Shown piece after piece: positions 1 through 8,085 of a DNA stretch of 64,000 bases. The stretch's first letter is position 1. The number at the start of each line of letters is the position of its first letter. The stretch spans positions 186,001-250,000 of the forward strand of contig SVGL01000001.1 in the NCBI GenBank assembly GCA_015056325.1, read 5' to 3'. A program made the translations under genes and the position numbers. Source of the DNA: Clostridiales bacterium. Its GTDB lineage: Bacteria; Bacillota; Clostridia; Christensenellales; Aristaeellaceae. The notes below the pieces were generated by a model. It ran no database searches and was not told where the DNA came from. It saw nothing but the letters and a program-made list of their open reading frames with translations.

Positions 1-199
1 CTGCGTCTGCGCCGGCGGACAAGGCCATTCTTGCCCGGTCGGCAGGGGAGAGGATGGCTGCATCGCCCCGTTGGGTGAAAACAGTGGACATCACCACGAC
101 AACGGCATCGGCGTTGGCCAGGCGGCGAGCCTCCGCCAGGTGATGGGCGTGACCCAGGTGGAAGGGGTTGTACTCAGCAATGACGCCCACAAAGCGCAT
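1..199 (-). CDS. tmcAL: tRNA(Met) cytidine acetate ligase, N-terminal part (cut by window edge)
   Basis: The first 66 residues are visible. They carry the nucleotidyltransferase signature [17 protein letters not shown] followed by a second block ending in TQRGDAAI, which is the hallmark of the TmcAL/YlbM family. These enzymes activate acetate with ATP and make N4-acetylcytidine at the wobble position of elongator tRNA-Met. The HxGH motif is intact. The ORF track missed it because it runs off the left edge. It lies 25 bases downstream of the thioesterase gene on the same strand, so the two may be co-transcribed. The assignment is firm for the family; the rest of the protein is not visible. Confidence 0.85.
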   Translation of the reverse strand, partial: MRFVGVIAEYNPFHLGHAHHLAEARRLANADAVVVVMSTVFTQRGDAAILSPADRARMALSAGADA

Positions 200-224
200 G
201 GCGGCGGCCTCCTTCTTACGTTTT

Positions 225-956
225 TTAGATAGTCTCCAGCGTACCGCCTACATCGAAATGGCGCACATCCCCCTCAAAGCCGGAGAAGGAGAAACGGCTG
301 CCGTCCCTGTGGAGGACGGTGCGGACTTCCTGGCCGGGGAGAATCTCCTGGTTGTAGTTGACACAGAAGGCCTTCATGGCATGATCCCGCATAACGTCAA
401 TTCCCAGGACATTGCAGCACCAGTCCAGGTAGCGGGTGTTGTTGACGTGGCCGTTTACGTCCAGGTCGGTATATACGGGCAGACGCAGGGCTTCGATGCC
501 CTCGCCGGGGATTTCCTCCACGGTAGCGGGCATGCCCATGGGAGCGGTGAGGTCGTGGTTGTCAGGCATCATCGCGGCGATCTCGGCTGGATTGCCCATC
601 TTGCGGGTGGTAATATCAAGTACGACCCACAGGCTGCCCGCGCAGCCGATCTGATTCCCGTCAGCGTCGCGGAAGATGAAGTAGCGGGGGAAGAACACCC
701 GCCGGTTGGGCATAGGGAAGGTTTCCACGGTGATCAGCTCCCCGGAGACGGGGCAGCGCTCCAGGCGTACCTCCACACGGGTGAGTACCCAGGCAAGGTT
801 CATGGGCATGAGGCGGGTACGGCCTACCCCCAGCAGCTCGGCGTGCGCGCCGGCCATCTCCTGCATGATTTCCAGGATGGCGCTGGGCTTCATCCGGGCG
901 GTGAGGTCGGTCTGGTAGGAGGCGATGCGGAATTCTTGTGAATAGGTTTTCAGCAT
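225..956 (-). CDS. acyl-ACP thioesterase family protein
   Basis: The 243-residue protein resembles bacterial acyl-ACP thioesterases (FatA/FatB-like, two hot-dog folds in tandem), which release free fatty acids from acyl carrier protein in the cytosol. The first hot dog starts at [18 protein letters not shown] and the second carries [18 protein letters not shown], whose Asp/Asn/His-containing segment is the family's catalytic region. I start it at MLKTYSQ because AAAGGACGG lies just upstream; the longer ORF adds 21 residues without a ribosome site. It is followed on the same strand by tmcAL. The acyl chain length preference cannot be read from the sequence. Confidence 0.82.
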   Translation of the reverse strand: MLKTYSQEFRIASYQTDLTARMKPSAILEIMQEMAGAHAELLGVGRTRLMPMNLAWVLTRVEVRLERCPVSGELITVETFPMPNRRVFFPRYFIFRDADGNQIGCAGSLWVVLDITTRKMGNPAEIAAMMPDNHDLTAPMGMPATVEEIPGEGIEALRLPVYTDLDVNGHVNNTRYLDWCCNVLGIDVMRDHAMKAFCVNYNQEILPGQEVRTVLHRDGSRFSFSGFEGDVRHFDVGGTLETI

Positions 957-1044
957 GGGATACCGTCCTTTACAGCCAGTTTCAACGCCTATTATACCGC
1001 AGCGCTGCACGGGATGCAAGGTATGTTTTTTCTTCTGAGGACAT

Positions 1045-1075
1045 AGAAAAAAACGGACGCGAAAAAAGCGTCCGC
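1045..1075 (-). terminator. intrinsic terminator after the abrB-like gene
   Basis: On the minus strand CGGACGC and GCGTCCG form a stem around a T-rich loop and are followed by seven T residues, shortly after the stop of the AbrB-like gene. Confidence 0.8.
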
Positions 1076-1099
1076 TTGATGGAGCAGAGCAGGAATAAA

Positions 1100-1354
1100 T
1101 CAGGCCTTGTTCTCCGCCAGTTCGGCCAGGCAGGTCTTGCAGACCAGCTTGCCCTTATAAGGGGTCACGTCGCGGGCGTCGCCGCAGAAGATGCAGGCCG
1201 GGTGGTACTTCTTCAGGACGATCTTGTCATCTTCCACAAAGATCTCGACCATATCCTTGATGCCGATATCCATGGTTCTGCGCAGCTCAATGGGCACCAC
1301 GATACGGCCCAGGGTGTCAAGCTGACGAACGACGCCGGTAGATTTCATTGCCAT
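1100..1354 (-). CDS. AbrB-family transition-state regulator with C-terminal zinc ribbon
   Basis: This 84-residue protein begins with a swapped-hairpin AbrB DNA-binding domain (STGVVRQLDTLGRIVVPIEL, residues about 4-50) and ends with a CxxC...CxxC segment (CIFCGD and CKTC) that should bind zinc. AbrB proteins bind DNA as dimers or tetramers and repress stationary-phase and sporulation genes. The start follows AGGAGG with normal spacing; the ORF-track start 12 residues earlier lacks a ribosome site. It has its own promoter and terminator, so it is monocistronic. The sporulation genes nearby fit a transition-state role, which is inference. It could also be a SpoVT-like paralogue, but it lacks the long C-terminal GAF domain. 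Confidence 0.85.
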   Translation of the reverse strand: MAMKSTGVVRQLDTLGRIVVPIELRRTMDIGIKDMVEIFVEDDKIVLKKYHPACIFCGDARDVTPYKGKLVCKTCLAELAENKA

Positions 1355-1419
1355 TGGTAGCCTCCTGAATAATACTGATGAAAGATTCATTGGCTTGAAA
1401 TTGGAACCATTGCTACATA

Positions 1420-1448
1420 ATTCTACCTGATTCGGAAGGAGTTGTCAA
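1420..1448 (-). promoter_or_regulatory. sigma-A promoter of the abrB-like gene
   Basis: TTGACA and TAGAAT are separated by 17 bases on the minus strand, about 65 bases upstream of the AbrB-like start codon. Confidence 0.75.
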
Positions 1449-1463
1449 GAAAAAGTTTATGAA

Positions 1464-1492
1464 TTGATACAGGAAATAGAGATGAATACAGT
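1464..1492 (+). promoter_or_regulatory. possible promoter of spmA-spmB
   Basis: TTGATA and TACAGT with a 17-base spacer lie about 60 bases before spmA. The match to sigma-A is moderate; sporulation-sigma control cannot be excluded. Confidence 0.35.
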
Positions 1493-1553
1493 ACTCTTTC
1501 AGACAGCGCAACAGGAGTGCCCATATTGCTTTGGAAAGGGGACAAAATGATCC

Positions 1554-2123
1554 ATGGGGAAGATCTGGATGGTATTGATGCTGGCGTCCGCCGGTGTATC
1601 GCTGATATGCGGAAGGGGCGCAATGACCTCGGAAGCACTCCTGACCAGCGGCAAGCAGGCGGTGGAGCTGATGCTGACGCTGGTGGGGACGATGACGCTA
1701 TGGAGCGGCCTGATGGAAATTCTTGTGGAGAGCGGCGATGTGCAGCGGATGGGAAAGCTGTTCCGGAAGATTCTCAGACCGTTGTTCCCGGGGCTTCATG
1801 ACGACAAGGCCTGGAATGCGATTTCCATGAATCTAAGTGCGAACCTGCTGGGATTGGGAAATGCAGCAACGCCTGCAGGCATCGAGGCGGCAAAGCGTCT
1901 GTCGGGCTTGGGTACTGCCGGGATGTCGGCGCTGGCGACGCTGCTCGTGCTGGACAATACCAGTCTGCAGCTGATCCCCACCACGGTCATCACGCTGCGG
2001 CAGGCCGCTGGTGCGGCGAATCCGGGTGATGTGTGGGGGATGACGCTGGTCATCAGCGGAGCGGCCACGGTGATTGCAGTGGTACTGATACACATTGTCC
2101 GCAGCAGGAGGCAAGGAATATGA
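1554..2123 (+). CDS. spmA: spore maturation protein A
   Basis: The 189-residue membrane protein matches SpmA: a hydrophobic N terminus (IWMVLMLASAGVSLICG), the nucleoside-recognition (Gate) segment around LMLTLVGTMTLWSGLMEI, and the conserved NLLGLGNAATPAGIEA block. SpmA and SpmB act in spore core dehydration in Bacillus; their molecular role remains poorly defined. A GGAAAGGGG site lies about 12 bases ahead of the ATG. An upstream ATG sits nearer to it but is out of frame. Its stop overlaps the spmB start as ATGA, so the two are translationally coupled. The pair is diagnostic of an endospore-forming lineage. Confidence 0.93.
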   Translation: MGKIWMVLMLASAGVSLICGRGAMTSEALLTSGKQAVELMLTLVGTMTLWSGLMEILVESGDVQRMGKLFRKILRPLFPGLHDDKAWNAISMNLSANLLGLGNAATPAGIEAAKRLSGLGTAGMSALATLLVLDNTSLQLIPTTVITLRQAAGAANPGDVWGMTLVISGAATVIAVVLIHIVRSRRQGI

Positions 2124-2626
2124 ACGGCATCTCAGGGATTGCTATCGTGACAGTCGTTGGGTGCATTCTGCTGCGGGGAACGATGACGGGCTGCGATGTG
2201 TACGGGGCATTCCTGCGGGGTGCAGAGAAGGGAATGCGCAGTGCGATATCCCTGCTGCCGGCCTTGTGCGGCATGCTGCTGATGCTTGCGATGGTCAATG
2301 CTTCAGGGATGGCTGAGATGCTGCAATGGGTGATCTCCCCGGTGACCGGTGTAATGCGTCTGCCTGCAGAGGTGGCCCCGATGTTGCTGCTGCGGCCGCT
2401 GACGGGCTCAGGAAGCCTGGCAGCGCTGGAGACGATCTTTGAGACCTGCGGTCCGGACAGCCGGGCGGGAAGGATTGCCTCGGTCCTCATGGGCTCCAGC
2501 GAGACGATTTTCTACACAATGACAGTGTATCTGGGGGCGGCGGGCGTTAAAAAGCTGCCCCATGTAATGGGCATATCCCTCGCTGCATACCTGCTCAGTG
2601 CAGTTCTGTGCGGGTTTCTGATGTAG
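2120..2626 (+). CDS. spmB: spore maturation protein B
   Basis: The 168-residue protein is SpmB, the partner of SpmA. It has several transmembrane segments, the Gate-domain region DVYGAFLRGAEKGM, the block LLLRPLTGSGSLAALE and the conserved GSSETIFYTMTVYLG near the C terminus. The ORF track began 29 residues too early; the start given here overlaps the spmA stop by ATGA. The length matches the family. No gene follows within the same transcription unit before the next promoter, so spmA-spmB is probably a two-gene operon. Confidence 0.93.
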   Translation: MNGISGIAIVTVVGCILLRGTMTGCDVYGAFLRGAEKGMRSAISLLPALCGMLLMLAMVNASGMAEMLQWVISPVTGVMRLPAEVAPMLLLRPLTGSGSLAALETIFETCGPDSRAGRIASVLMGSSETIFYTMTVYLGAAGVKKLPHVMGISLAAYLLSAVLCGFLM

Positions 2627-2653
2627 TTAATTGTGCATGCAGACAAAAATGCC

Positions 2654-2682
2654 TTGAAACCGGCGCGGCATTCATGTATAAT
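2654..2682 (+). promoter_or_regulatory. sigma-A promoter of the hutP-like gene
   Basis: TTGAAA, a 17-base spacer and a perfect TATAAT lie about 40 bases upstream of the HutP-family start codon. Confidence 0.75.
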
Positions 2683-2719
2683 GATACGCAAGAATGTCCT
2701 CCGAAGGGGGAAGGAGCTT

Positions 2720-3133
2720 ATGACCATGCCTGACAGCCGCGATGTTGCCCGTGCAGCCATTACCCTGGCTATGACCGCCAGCCGTGAGGACGAAACTGCT
2801 CAGAAGCAGCGCCTCACTACGATGGAGATCAGATCCGCCGCGTCGGATTTCGGTGGAGACTTTGTGGGCTCTGTGATGAAGATTATTGAGCGAGCGGTGG
2901 TGATTGCCAAGCGCGAGGGCCTCATCGGGGAGAAGGATCATGAGGAAGGCGCTGTCGCCGGTGCCGCCCATGACGCGGTCATGCAGGTGATCGACAAAGC
3001 GATGGGTCTGAACATCGGCGGCAAGATCGGCGTTGCCCGGGCGGAGGGCCATGTGGCGGTGGCGATCTTCTTCACCGTGGGCCTTGTGCACCTCAACGAG
3101 GTGTGCGTGGGTATGGGCCATCGCGCAGTATAA
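2720..3133 (+). CDS. HutP-family RNA-binding regulator
   Basis: This 137-residue protein has the HutP fold signature: TLAMTASREDE, then GGKIGVARAEGHVAVAIFF and the terminal block VHLNEVCVGMGHRAV with the histidine that in Bacillus HutP helps bind the metal and L-histidine. HutP is an antiterminator that binds mRNA when histidine and Mg2+ are present. There is no histidine-utilisation gene here; the next gene is cmk, 24 bases away on the same strand, so the regulatory target is unknown. GGAAGGAG precedes the chosen ATG, and the longer ORF start is unsupported. Family assignment is good; the ligand and target are unknown. Confidence 0.83.
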   Translation: MTMPDSRDVARAAITLAMTASREDETAQKQRLTTMEIRSAASDFGGDFVGSVMKIIERAVVIAKREGLIGEKDHEEGAVAGAAHDAVMQVIDKAMGLNIGGKIGVARAEGHVAVAIFFTVGLVHLNEVCVGMGHRAV

Positions 3134-3157
3134 CAACAAGTACAAGGAGAAAAACAT

Positions 3158-3829
3158 ATGATTTTGAATATCGCCATGGATGGCCCCGTTGGCGCGGGCA
3201 AGTCCTCCATTGCCAAGGCGGTGGCTGATCGCCTGGGTATCCTCCACCTGGACACCGGCGCCATGTACCGCGCGGTGGGTCTTTCGGCCATCCGCGCAGG
3301 GGTTGATCTGCAGGATGAAAATGCAGTCACCGAGCACACGAAGAAGATCGACGTGTCCGTTGCCCACAGTGCCACGGGTCAGCGTACCATCGTGGACGGG
3401 GAGGATGTGACCGACTTTATCCGTACGCCGGAGGTCTCCATGGCGGCGTCCACCGTGGGCAAGTATCTGGGCGTCCGCCGGGAGATGGTGGCTATCCAGC
3501 AGAAGCTGGCCGCGACCACCCCCATGCTGGTGGACGGCCGGGATATCTGTGTCCGTGTGCTGCCCAATGCCCCGGTTAAGATCTTTTTGACGGCCTCTGC
3601 GGAGGAGCGTGCCCGTCGCCGCTGGCTGCAGATGGTCGAGAAGGGCGATACTACTCCCTATGAGGATGTACTGCGTGACCTGCGCGCCCGTGACGCTCAG
3701 GACATGAACCGCGAGGTTGATCCCCTGCGCCCCACTGAGGATGCGAAGATTGTGGATACCACGAACATGAACTTTGAGCAGACAGTGGAATACATCCTCA
3801 AGATTGTGGAGGAAACGATCCATGAGTGA
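3158..3829 (+). CDS. cmk: cytidylate kinase
   Basis: The 223-residue protein phosphorylates CMP and dCMP with ATP. It shows the P-loop GPVGAGKSS at residues 9-17, the acceptor region LDTGAMYRAV, the LVDGRDI block, and the lid arginines in AEERARRRW. The length matches bacterial Cmk. AAGGAG sits upstream of the ATG. It overlaps plsC by eight bases, and the cmk-plsC-ispH-rpsA order is common in Clostridia. Confidence is high. Confidence 0.96.
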   Translation: MILNIAMDGPVGAGKSSIAKAVADRLGILHLDTGAMYRAVGLSAIRAGVDLQDENAVTEHTKKIDVSVAHSATGQRTIVDGEDVTDFIRTPEVSMAASTVGKYLGVRREMVAIQQKLAATTPMLVDGRDICVRVLPNAPVKIFLTASAEERARRRWLQMVEKGDTTPYEDVLRDLRARDAQDMNREVDPLRPTEDAKIVDTTNMNFEQTVEYILKIVEETIHE

Positions 3830-4484
3830 ACTGAAGAAACAGGACAAGACCCTGTCCAAACCTGCTGATACCAACAAGCCTTCTAAGGTCTACTCTGTGG
3901 TGCTGGCGGCGGCCCGGGTGCTGCTCAAGACCATTCTGCCGGTCAAGTACCACGGCCTGGAGCATGTCAGCGATATGAAGGCGCCCTACATTCTCATGGC
4001 GAATCACACCACCATGCTGGATCCCTTCATGATGGCGGTGGCGATCCCCCAGTACCAGATCCGCTTCATCGGCAAGAAGGAGCTGTGGAAGATCAAGCCC
4101 TTCGCCTGGTTTGCCAATCAGATCCGTGCCATTCCAGTGGACCGCCACAACACGGACATGGAAGCCATGCGCGCCTGCATGCGCGTCACCCGTGAGGGCC
4201 ACGTGCTGGGCATCTTCCCTGAGGGCACCCGTCATCATGAGGGCTTGATGACCGAGCTGGAGAGCGGCGTGGCGATGATTGCGCTGCGCTCCAAGGTGCC
4301 GCTGGTGCCGGTGTATATTGCAGGCAAGCTGGGGCTGTTCCGCACGCTGCATGTGTACGTGGGGGAGCCCATCCTGATGGACGACCTGCGGGCTGAGGGA
4401 ATCAACACCCAGACCTGCCAGGCGCTGCTGGGCCGCATCACCGAGACCTACGCTGCCCTGGATGCGGCACGCCCGGAAGCGTGA
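3822..4484 (+). CDS. plsC: 1-acyl-sn-glycerol-3-phosphate acyltransferase
   Basis: The 220-residue PlsC-family enzyme transfers an acyl chain to lysophosphatidic acid in phospholipid synthesis at the inner face of the membrane. It has the catalytic HxxxxD in NHTTMLDPF and the substrate-binding FPEGTRHHEG. The start was taken at MSELKKQ, which follows GGAGG inside the end of cmk and overlaps it by eight bases. Together with PlsY at the other end of this window it would cover the two acylation steps to phosphatidic acid. Confidence is high. Confidence 0.92.
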   Translation: MSELKKQDKTLSKPADTNKPSKVYSVVLAAARVLLKTILPVKYHGLEHVSDMKAPYILMANHTTMLDPFMMAVAIPQYQIRFIGKKELWKIKPFAWFANQIRAIPVDRHNTDMEAMRACMRVTREGHVLGIFPEGTRHHEGLMTELESGVAMIALRSKVPLVPVYIAGKLGLFRTLHVYVGEPILMDDLRAEGINTQTCQALLGRITETYAALDAARPEA

Positions 4485-4632
4485 TAACAAAAACAGGCCG
4501 CCGAGCAGTAAGCACCGGAGGTCTGTTTCTGTTTGTAGAAAAAATTTTTGAAAAAATTGCGTGAAGAAGAAGGAATTCCGCAATTTGCAGCGAATATGAG
4601 TCTAACAGCAAGTTTGCGAAAGGAAGCTGTTC

Positions 4633-6582
4633 ATGCCACTTGAGGTCGCTCAACACGCCGGATTCTGCATGGGTGTACGCCGTGCGGTCGAAGCAGCCAT
4701 GAAGGTTGCCGCCACGGATGTACCCTCCTGTACCCTCGGCGCGCTGATTCATAACCCCACGGTGGTGGACATGCTTCGTGAACATGGCGTTCCAGCGATT
4801 TCCAGCCCTGAAGAGGCCGACGGCCGCCAGGTGCTGATCCGTAGCCACGGCGTCTCGCCGGATGTGCTCTGTGATCTTGAGGCGCGGGGATGCATGGTGC
4901 TTGACCTGACCTGCCCCTTTGTGGACAGGCTCCACCGCATCGTTGCCGAGGGCACGGCGGACGGTACACCCGTCATTATGGTGGGCGAAAGAGAGCACCC
5001 CGAGGTGAAGGGTACCTGCGGCTGGGCGAAGGGCGACATCTATGTTGTTGCCACGCCTGAGGAGGCTGCTGAGCTTCCCGAGTTGCCCAAGGCGGTTGCA
5101 GCTGCCCAGACAACTTTTCCGCCGGACCGGTGGGAAGCAATCGTTGAGGTGCTGCGGATGCGGGTAGGGGAGCTGCAGGAGCACAATACCATCTGCAATG
5201 CCACGGCGACCCGTCAACGGGAGGCCCGTGAGCTGGCTGCCCGCGCTGACGCGATGATCGTTGTCGGCGGTCGAGAGAGTGCAAACACGCAAAAGCTGTA
5301 CGCGGCCTGCAAGGCGCTGTGTCCGCGGACCATTCTGGTAGAGCGCGCGGCGGAGATTCCGCCTGCCTTTGCAAATATTAATTCCGAATTCATTGGAATT
5401 ACCGCCGGGGCCTCAACCCCCGACGGTTCACTTAAGGAGGTTGTAACCCAAATGACCGACATGCAGAACACCGAGTTTACCATGGATGCCGTCGTGGCGA
5501 GCCTGACCCGCATCCGCGCCGGCCAGACCGTCACCGGTAAGGTTGTGCAGATCACCGAGGACGAAGTCTGCGTCAACATCGGCTACAAGGCCGACGGCAT
5601 CATCAAGCGCGCCGACCTGACCCAGGAAGACGTCAACCTGGACGACGAGATCGAAGCCGAGATCGTCAAGGTCAACGACGGCGAGGGCAACGTGGTTCTG
5701 TCCCAGCGCAACATCGTTAACCGCAAGGCCTGGGAGGCCCTGCTGGCCAAGCACGAGAACGGCGAGTACGTTGTCGGCACAGGCAAGGAGGCCGTCAAGG
5801 GCGGCCTGATCTGCGACGTGGAGGGCGTTCGTGCCTTCGTGCCTGCTTCCCAGCTGGCTCAGCACTACGTCGAGAAGATCGCTGACTTCGTTGGCAAGGA
5901 AATGAAGCTGAAGATCATCGAGGTCGACAAGCAGAAGAAGCGCATCGTCGCTTCCCGCAAGCAGGTCATCGCTGAGGAGACCGCCGCTCGCGAAGAAGAA
6001 GCTTGGGGCCGTCTGGAAGAGGGCATCATCATCCACGGTATCGTCCGTCGTCTGTCCGCCTTTGGCGCGTTCGTCGACGTGGGCGGCGTGGACGGCCTGA
6101 TCCATATCACCGACCTGTCCTGGGGCCGCATCTCTCATCCCAATGAGGTAGTCAAGCCCAACCAGGAAGTGGACGTCAAGATCCTGTCCCTGGATCGCGA
6201 GCGCAAGCGCATCCAGCTGGGCTACAAGCAGCTGATGCCCCGTCCCTGGGACAATGCCGCTGAGATGTATCCCGAAGGCGCCATCGTTGAGGGCAAGGTT
6301 GTCCGCATCACCGACTTCGGTGCTTTCGTGGAGCTGCAGCCTGGCTTGGACGGCCTGGTGCACATCTCCCAGTGCGCTCCCACCCGCGTGAACAAGGTCG
6401 AGGACGCTGTCCAGGTCGGCCAGGTTGTCCGCGTGAAGGTTCTGTCCGTTGACACCGAGAAGAAGCGTATTTCCCTGTCCATCCGTCAGGCTGTGGAAGA
6501 GGAGTTCGCCTTCGAAGAGGTCGAGGAGCTGGAGCCCGTGGCTGTCGATGTCGAGGCTGTTGCCGAGGAGATCGCTGAGTAA
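4633..6582 (+). CDS. ispH-rpsA: bifunctional HMBPP reductase (IspH) fused to S1 RNA-binding protein (RpsA)
   Basis: The 649-residue protein is a fusion. Residues 1-270 are IspH, the [4Fe-4S] enzyme that makes IPP and DMAPP in the MEP pathway. Its three cluster cysteines (C12 in GFCMGV, C94 in LTCPFV, C188 in TICNAT) and the His/Glu residues of LIHNPT, RSHGV and EHPEVKG are present, so it should be active. Residues about 290-610 hold four S1 domains, the last two being the best preserved, with an acidic tail. The fusion itself is known from Clostridia. At the junction there is an in-frame AAGGAGG and ATG that could start a free S1 protein (see findings). The S1 half uses highly biased codons, unlike the IspH half. 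Confidence 0.95.
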   Translation: MPLEVAQHAGFCMGVRRAVEAAMKVAATDVPSCTLGALIHNPTVVDMLREHGVPAISSPEEADGRQVLIRSHGVSPDVLCDLEARGCMVLDLTCPFVDRLHRIVAEGTADGTPVIMVGEREHPEVKGTCGWAKGDIYVVATPEEAAELPELPKAVAAAQTTFPPDRWEAIVEVLRMRVGELQEHNTICNATATRQREARELAARADAMIVVGGRESANTQKLYAACKALCPRTILVERAAEIPPAFANINSEFIGITAGASTPDGSLKEVVTQMTDMQNTEFTMDAVVASLTRIRAGQTVTGKVVQITEDEVCVNIGYKADGIIKRADLTQEDVNLDDEIEAEIVKVNDGEGNVVLSQRNIVNRKAWEALLAKHENGEYVVGTGKEAVKGGLICDVEGVRAFVPASQLAQHYVEKIADFVGKEMKLKIIEVDKQKKRIVASRKQVIAEETAAREEEAWGRLEEGIIIHGIVRRLSAFGAFVDVGGVDGLIHITDLSWGRISHPNEVVKPNQEVDVKILSLDRERKRIQLGYKQLMPRPWDNAAEMYPEGAIVEGKVVRITDFGAFVELQPGLDGLVHISQCAPTRVNKVEDAVQVGQVVRVKVLSVDTEKKRISLSIRQAVEEEFAFEEVEELEPVAVDVEAVAEEIAE

Positions 6583-6606
6583 TCACATGTTCAACTGAAC
6601 ACATTG

Positions 6607-6639
6607 CAGGAGACAGGGTTGACCTGCCTCCTGTTTTTT
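6607..6639 (+). terminator. intrinsic terminator after ispH-rpsA
   Basis: CAGGAGACAGG pairs with CCTGCCTCCTG (one mismatch) and is followed by a run of T. The rest of the 300-base gap up to purC is AT-rich and holds the purC promoter; I see no purine riboswitch in it. Confidence 0.85.
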
Positions 6640-6781
6640 GCGCCGAATTAAAGAAGTGATATCTGAGCAAAATGTACAAAAGCAAATATTTCTGAAACCA
6701 TCTTTATCCTGCTTGGAAGAGAGGGATATAAAACGTTTTCGTGGAGAATCAACAAAAACACGAAAAACGCACGATAGCCCC

Positions 6782-6810
6782 TTGCGACTGTGTGAAAAAG
6801 ATGGTAGAAT
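6782..6810 (+). promoter_or_regulatory. sigma-A promoter of purC
   Basis: TTGCGA and TAGAAT with a 17-base spacer lie about 75 bases before the purC start. Confidence 0.65.
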
Positions 6811-6883
6811 AGCATATTATCCGGCGAAGTGGACGCATTGTTCGTCTTTTCGGCCTTCAATCATGAGCAGGGAGCGTGCCGCA

Positions 6884-7594
6884 ATGGTGGAGATTGGCAA
6901 GCTGATTTCGGAAGGTAAGGGCAAGCGAGTCTACGAAACGAACGACCCCAAGACTGCGGTTGTCTATTTCAAGGACGAGGCGCTGGCTTATCACGGCCTC
7001 AAGCGCGGCCGCATCCTGGGTAAGGGTGAGGTCAACAATACCGTGTGTGCCCACCTGTATCGGATGCTGGCGGAGAAGGGGATCGAGAATCACTTCATTG
7101 AGAAGCTGGACGCGCGGCAGTCCTTGGTGAAGCGGGCGGAGATCATTCCCATTACCATCAAGGTACGCAATCGCGTGGCGGGCTCCCTTGGCGCGCGAAT
7201 CGGCATGGAAACCGGCGCAAAGCTGGACTCAACGATTGTCGAGATCGTACTGCGCGACGAATATCTGGAAAATCCTGTTATCAATAAGACGCACATCCTG
7301 GCCATGCATCTGGCAACCGGTGATGAAGTCGACTTTATGGTGGAGACTTCCCTGAAGATCAACGAAATCCTGACCGAGTACATGGCGGATATAGGTGTTG
7401 AGCTGGTGGACTTCAAGCTGGAGTACGGCCGCTATGAGGGCCGCGTTCTGCTGGTGGATGAGATCGACGCGGATACCTCCCGCTTCTGGGACGCCCGCAC
7501 CCATGAGCCCATGGACATCGACCGTTTCCGCCGTGATCTGGGCAATGTGGAGCAGGCTTATCAGGATCTGCTTCAGCGCATGATGGGAGACTGA
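6884..7594 (+). CDS. purC: phosphoribosylaminoimidazole-succinocarboxamide synthase (SAICAR synthase)
   Basis: The 236-residue enzyme joins aspartate to CAIR with ATP in purine synthesis. Visible signatures are the N-terminal SEGKGKRVYET, the block VKRAEIIPITIKVRNRVAGS, and DFKLEYGR followed by DEIDADTSRFWD. The start is set at MVEIGK because GGGAG lies nine bases upstream and this gives the usual length; the ORF-track start is 82 residues too early. It is monocistronic here, with its own promoter and terminator, and no other pur genes are adjacent. Confidence 0.95.
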   Translation: MVEIGKLISEGKGKRVYETNDPKTAVVYFKDEALAYHGLKRGRILGKGEVNNTVCAHLYRMLAEKGIENHFIEKLDARQSLVKRAEIIPITIKVRNRVAGSLGARIGMETGAKLDSTIVEIVLRDEYLENPVINKTHILAMHLATGDEVDFMVETSLKINEILTEYMADIGVELVDFKLEYGRYEGRVLLVDEIDADTSRFWDARTHEPMDIDRFRRDLGNVEQAYQDLLQRMMGD

Positions 7595-7608
7595 GAATCG
7601 CATATATA

Positions 7609-7636
7609 CGCCGCAGACTGCTTTCTGCGGCGTTTT
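7609..7636 (+). terminator. intrinsic terminator after purC
   Basis: CGCCGCAGA and TCTGCGGCG form a perfect nine-pair stem followed by TTTT. Confidence 0.85.
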
Positions 7637-7669
7637 CCTTATATTTGAGGATTTGCCGGAAAGCAAATC

Positions 7670-7698
7670 TTGCATTTTTCCTTCATCTGATGTATACT
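7670..7698 (+). promoter_or_regulatory. sigma-A promoter of darA-holB-ricT
   Basis: TTGCAT, a 17-base spacer and TATACT precede the darA ribosome site by about 30 bases. Confidence 0.7.
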
Positions 7699-7739
7699 GT
7701 ATCAGTAAAATTATGCTCCAAATCAAGGAGGTTCATGAT

Positions 7740-8075
7740 ATGAAGCTGATTATCGCCATCGTTCAGGACGAAGACAGCTCCCGCCTGGTCAACCAACTGA
7801 TGAAGAACGGCTATGGTGTGACCAAGCTGGCCACAACCGGCGGTTTCCTGCGTGCCGGCAATACTACGCTTCTCATTGGTGTGGACGATGAGAAGATGTC
7901 CGCGGTGATGAAGATCATCGAGGATGTGTGCAAATCCCGCAAGCAGATGACTGCTGCTCCGTCTACCATGGGCAGCATGGGCGGTATGCCCGGCGCTGCG
8001 TCCTACCCGGTGGAAGTAACTGTCGGCGGTGCGACGGTGTTCGTGCTGACGGTGGATCAGTTTATCAAGCTGTAA
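7740..8075 (+). CDS. darA: cyclic di-AMP receptor (PII-like DarA/PstA)
   Basis: The 111-residue protein matches DarA (YaaQ, PstA), a trimeric PII-like receptor that binds cyclic di-AMP. The conserved stretches are MKLIIAIVQDED, GYGVTKLATTGGFLRAGNTT and the C-terminal GGATVFVLTVDQF. The start follows AAGGAGG; the ORF-track start is 29 residues too early. It heads an operon with holB and ricT, the usual Firmicute neighbourhood, although tmk is absent here. The downstream target of the receptor is unknown in general. Confidence 0.92.
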   Translation: MKLIIAIVQDEDSSRLVNQLMKNGYGVTKLATTGGFLRAGNTTLLIGVDDEKMSAVMKIIEDVCKSRKQMTAAPSTMGSMGGMPGAASYPVEVTVGGATVFVLTVDQFIKL

Positions 8076-8085
8076 GGGGTCATCA

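Noticed and set aside
168-941. 257-residue plus-strand ORF
   Set aside because: Antisense to the thioesterase and tmcAL genes, whose family motifs are clear.
4485-4632. Terminator between plsC and ispH
   Set aside because: AACAGGCC/GGTCTGTT pairs poorly and lacks a good T run, so read-through from cmk-plsC into ispH is as likely.
6583-6883. Possible purine riboswitch before purC
   Set aside because: No conserved purine-aptamer core was visible; only the rpsA terminator and a sigma-A promoter.
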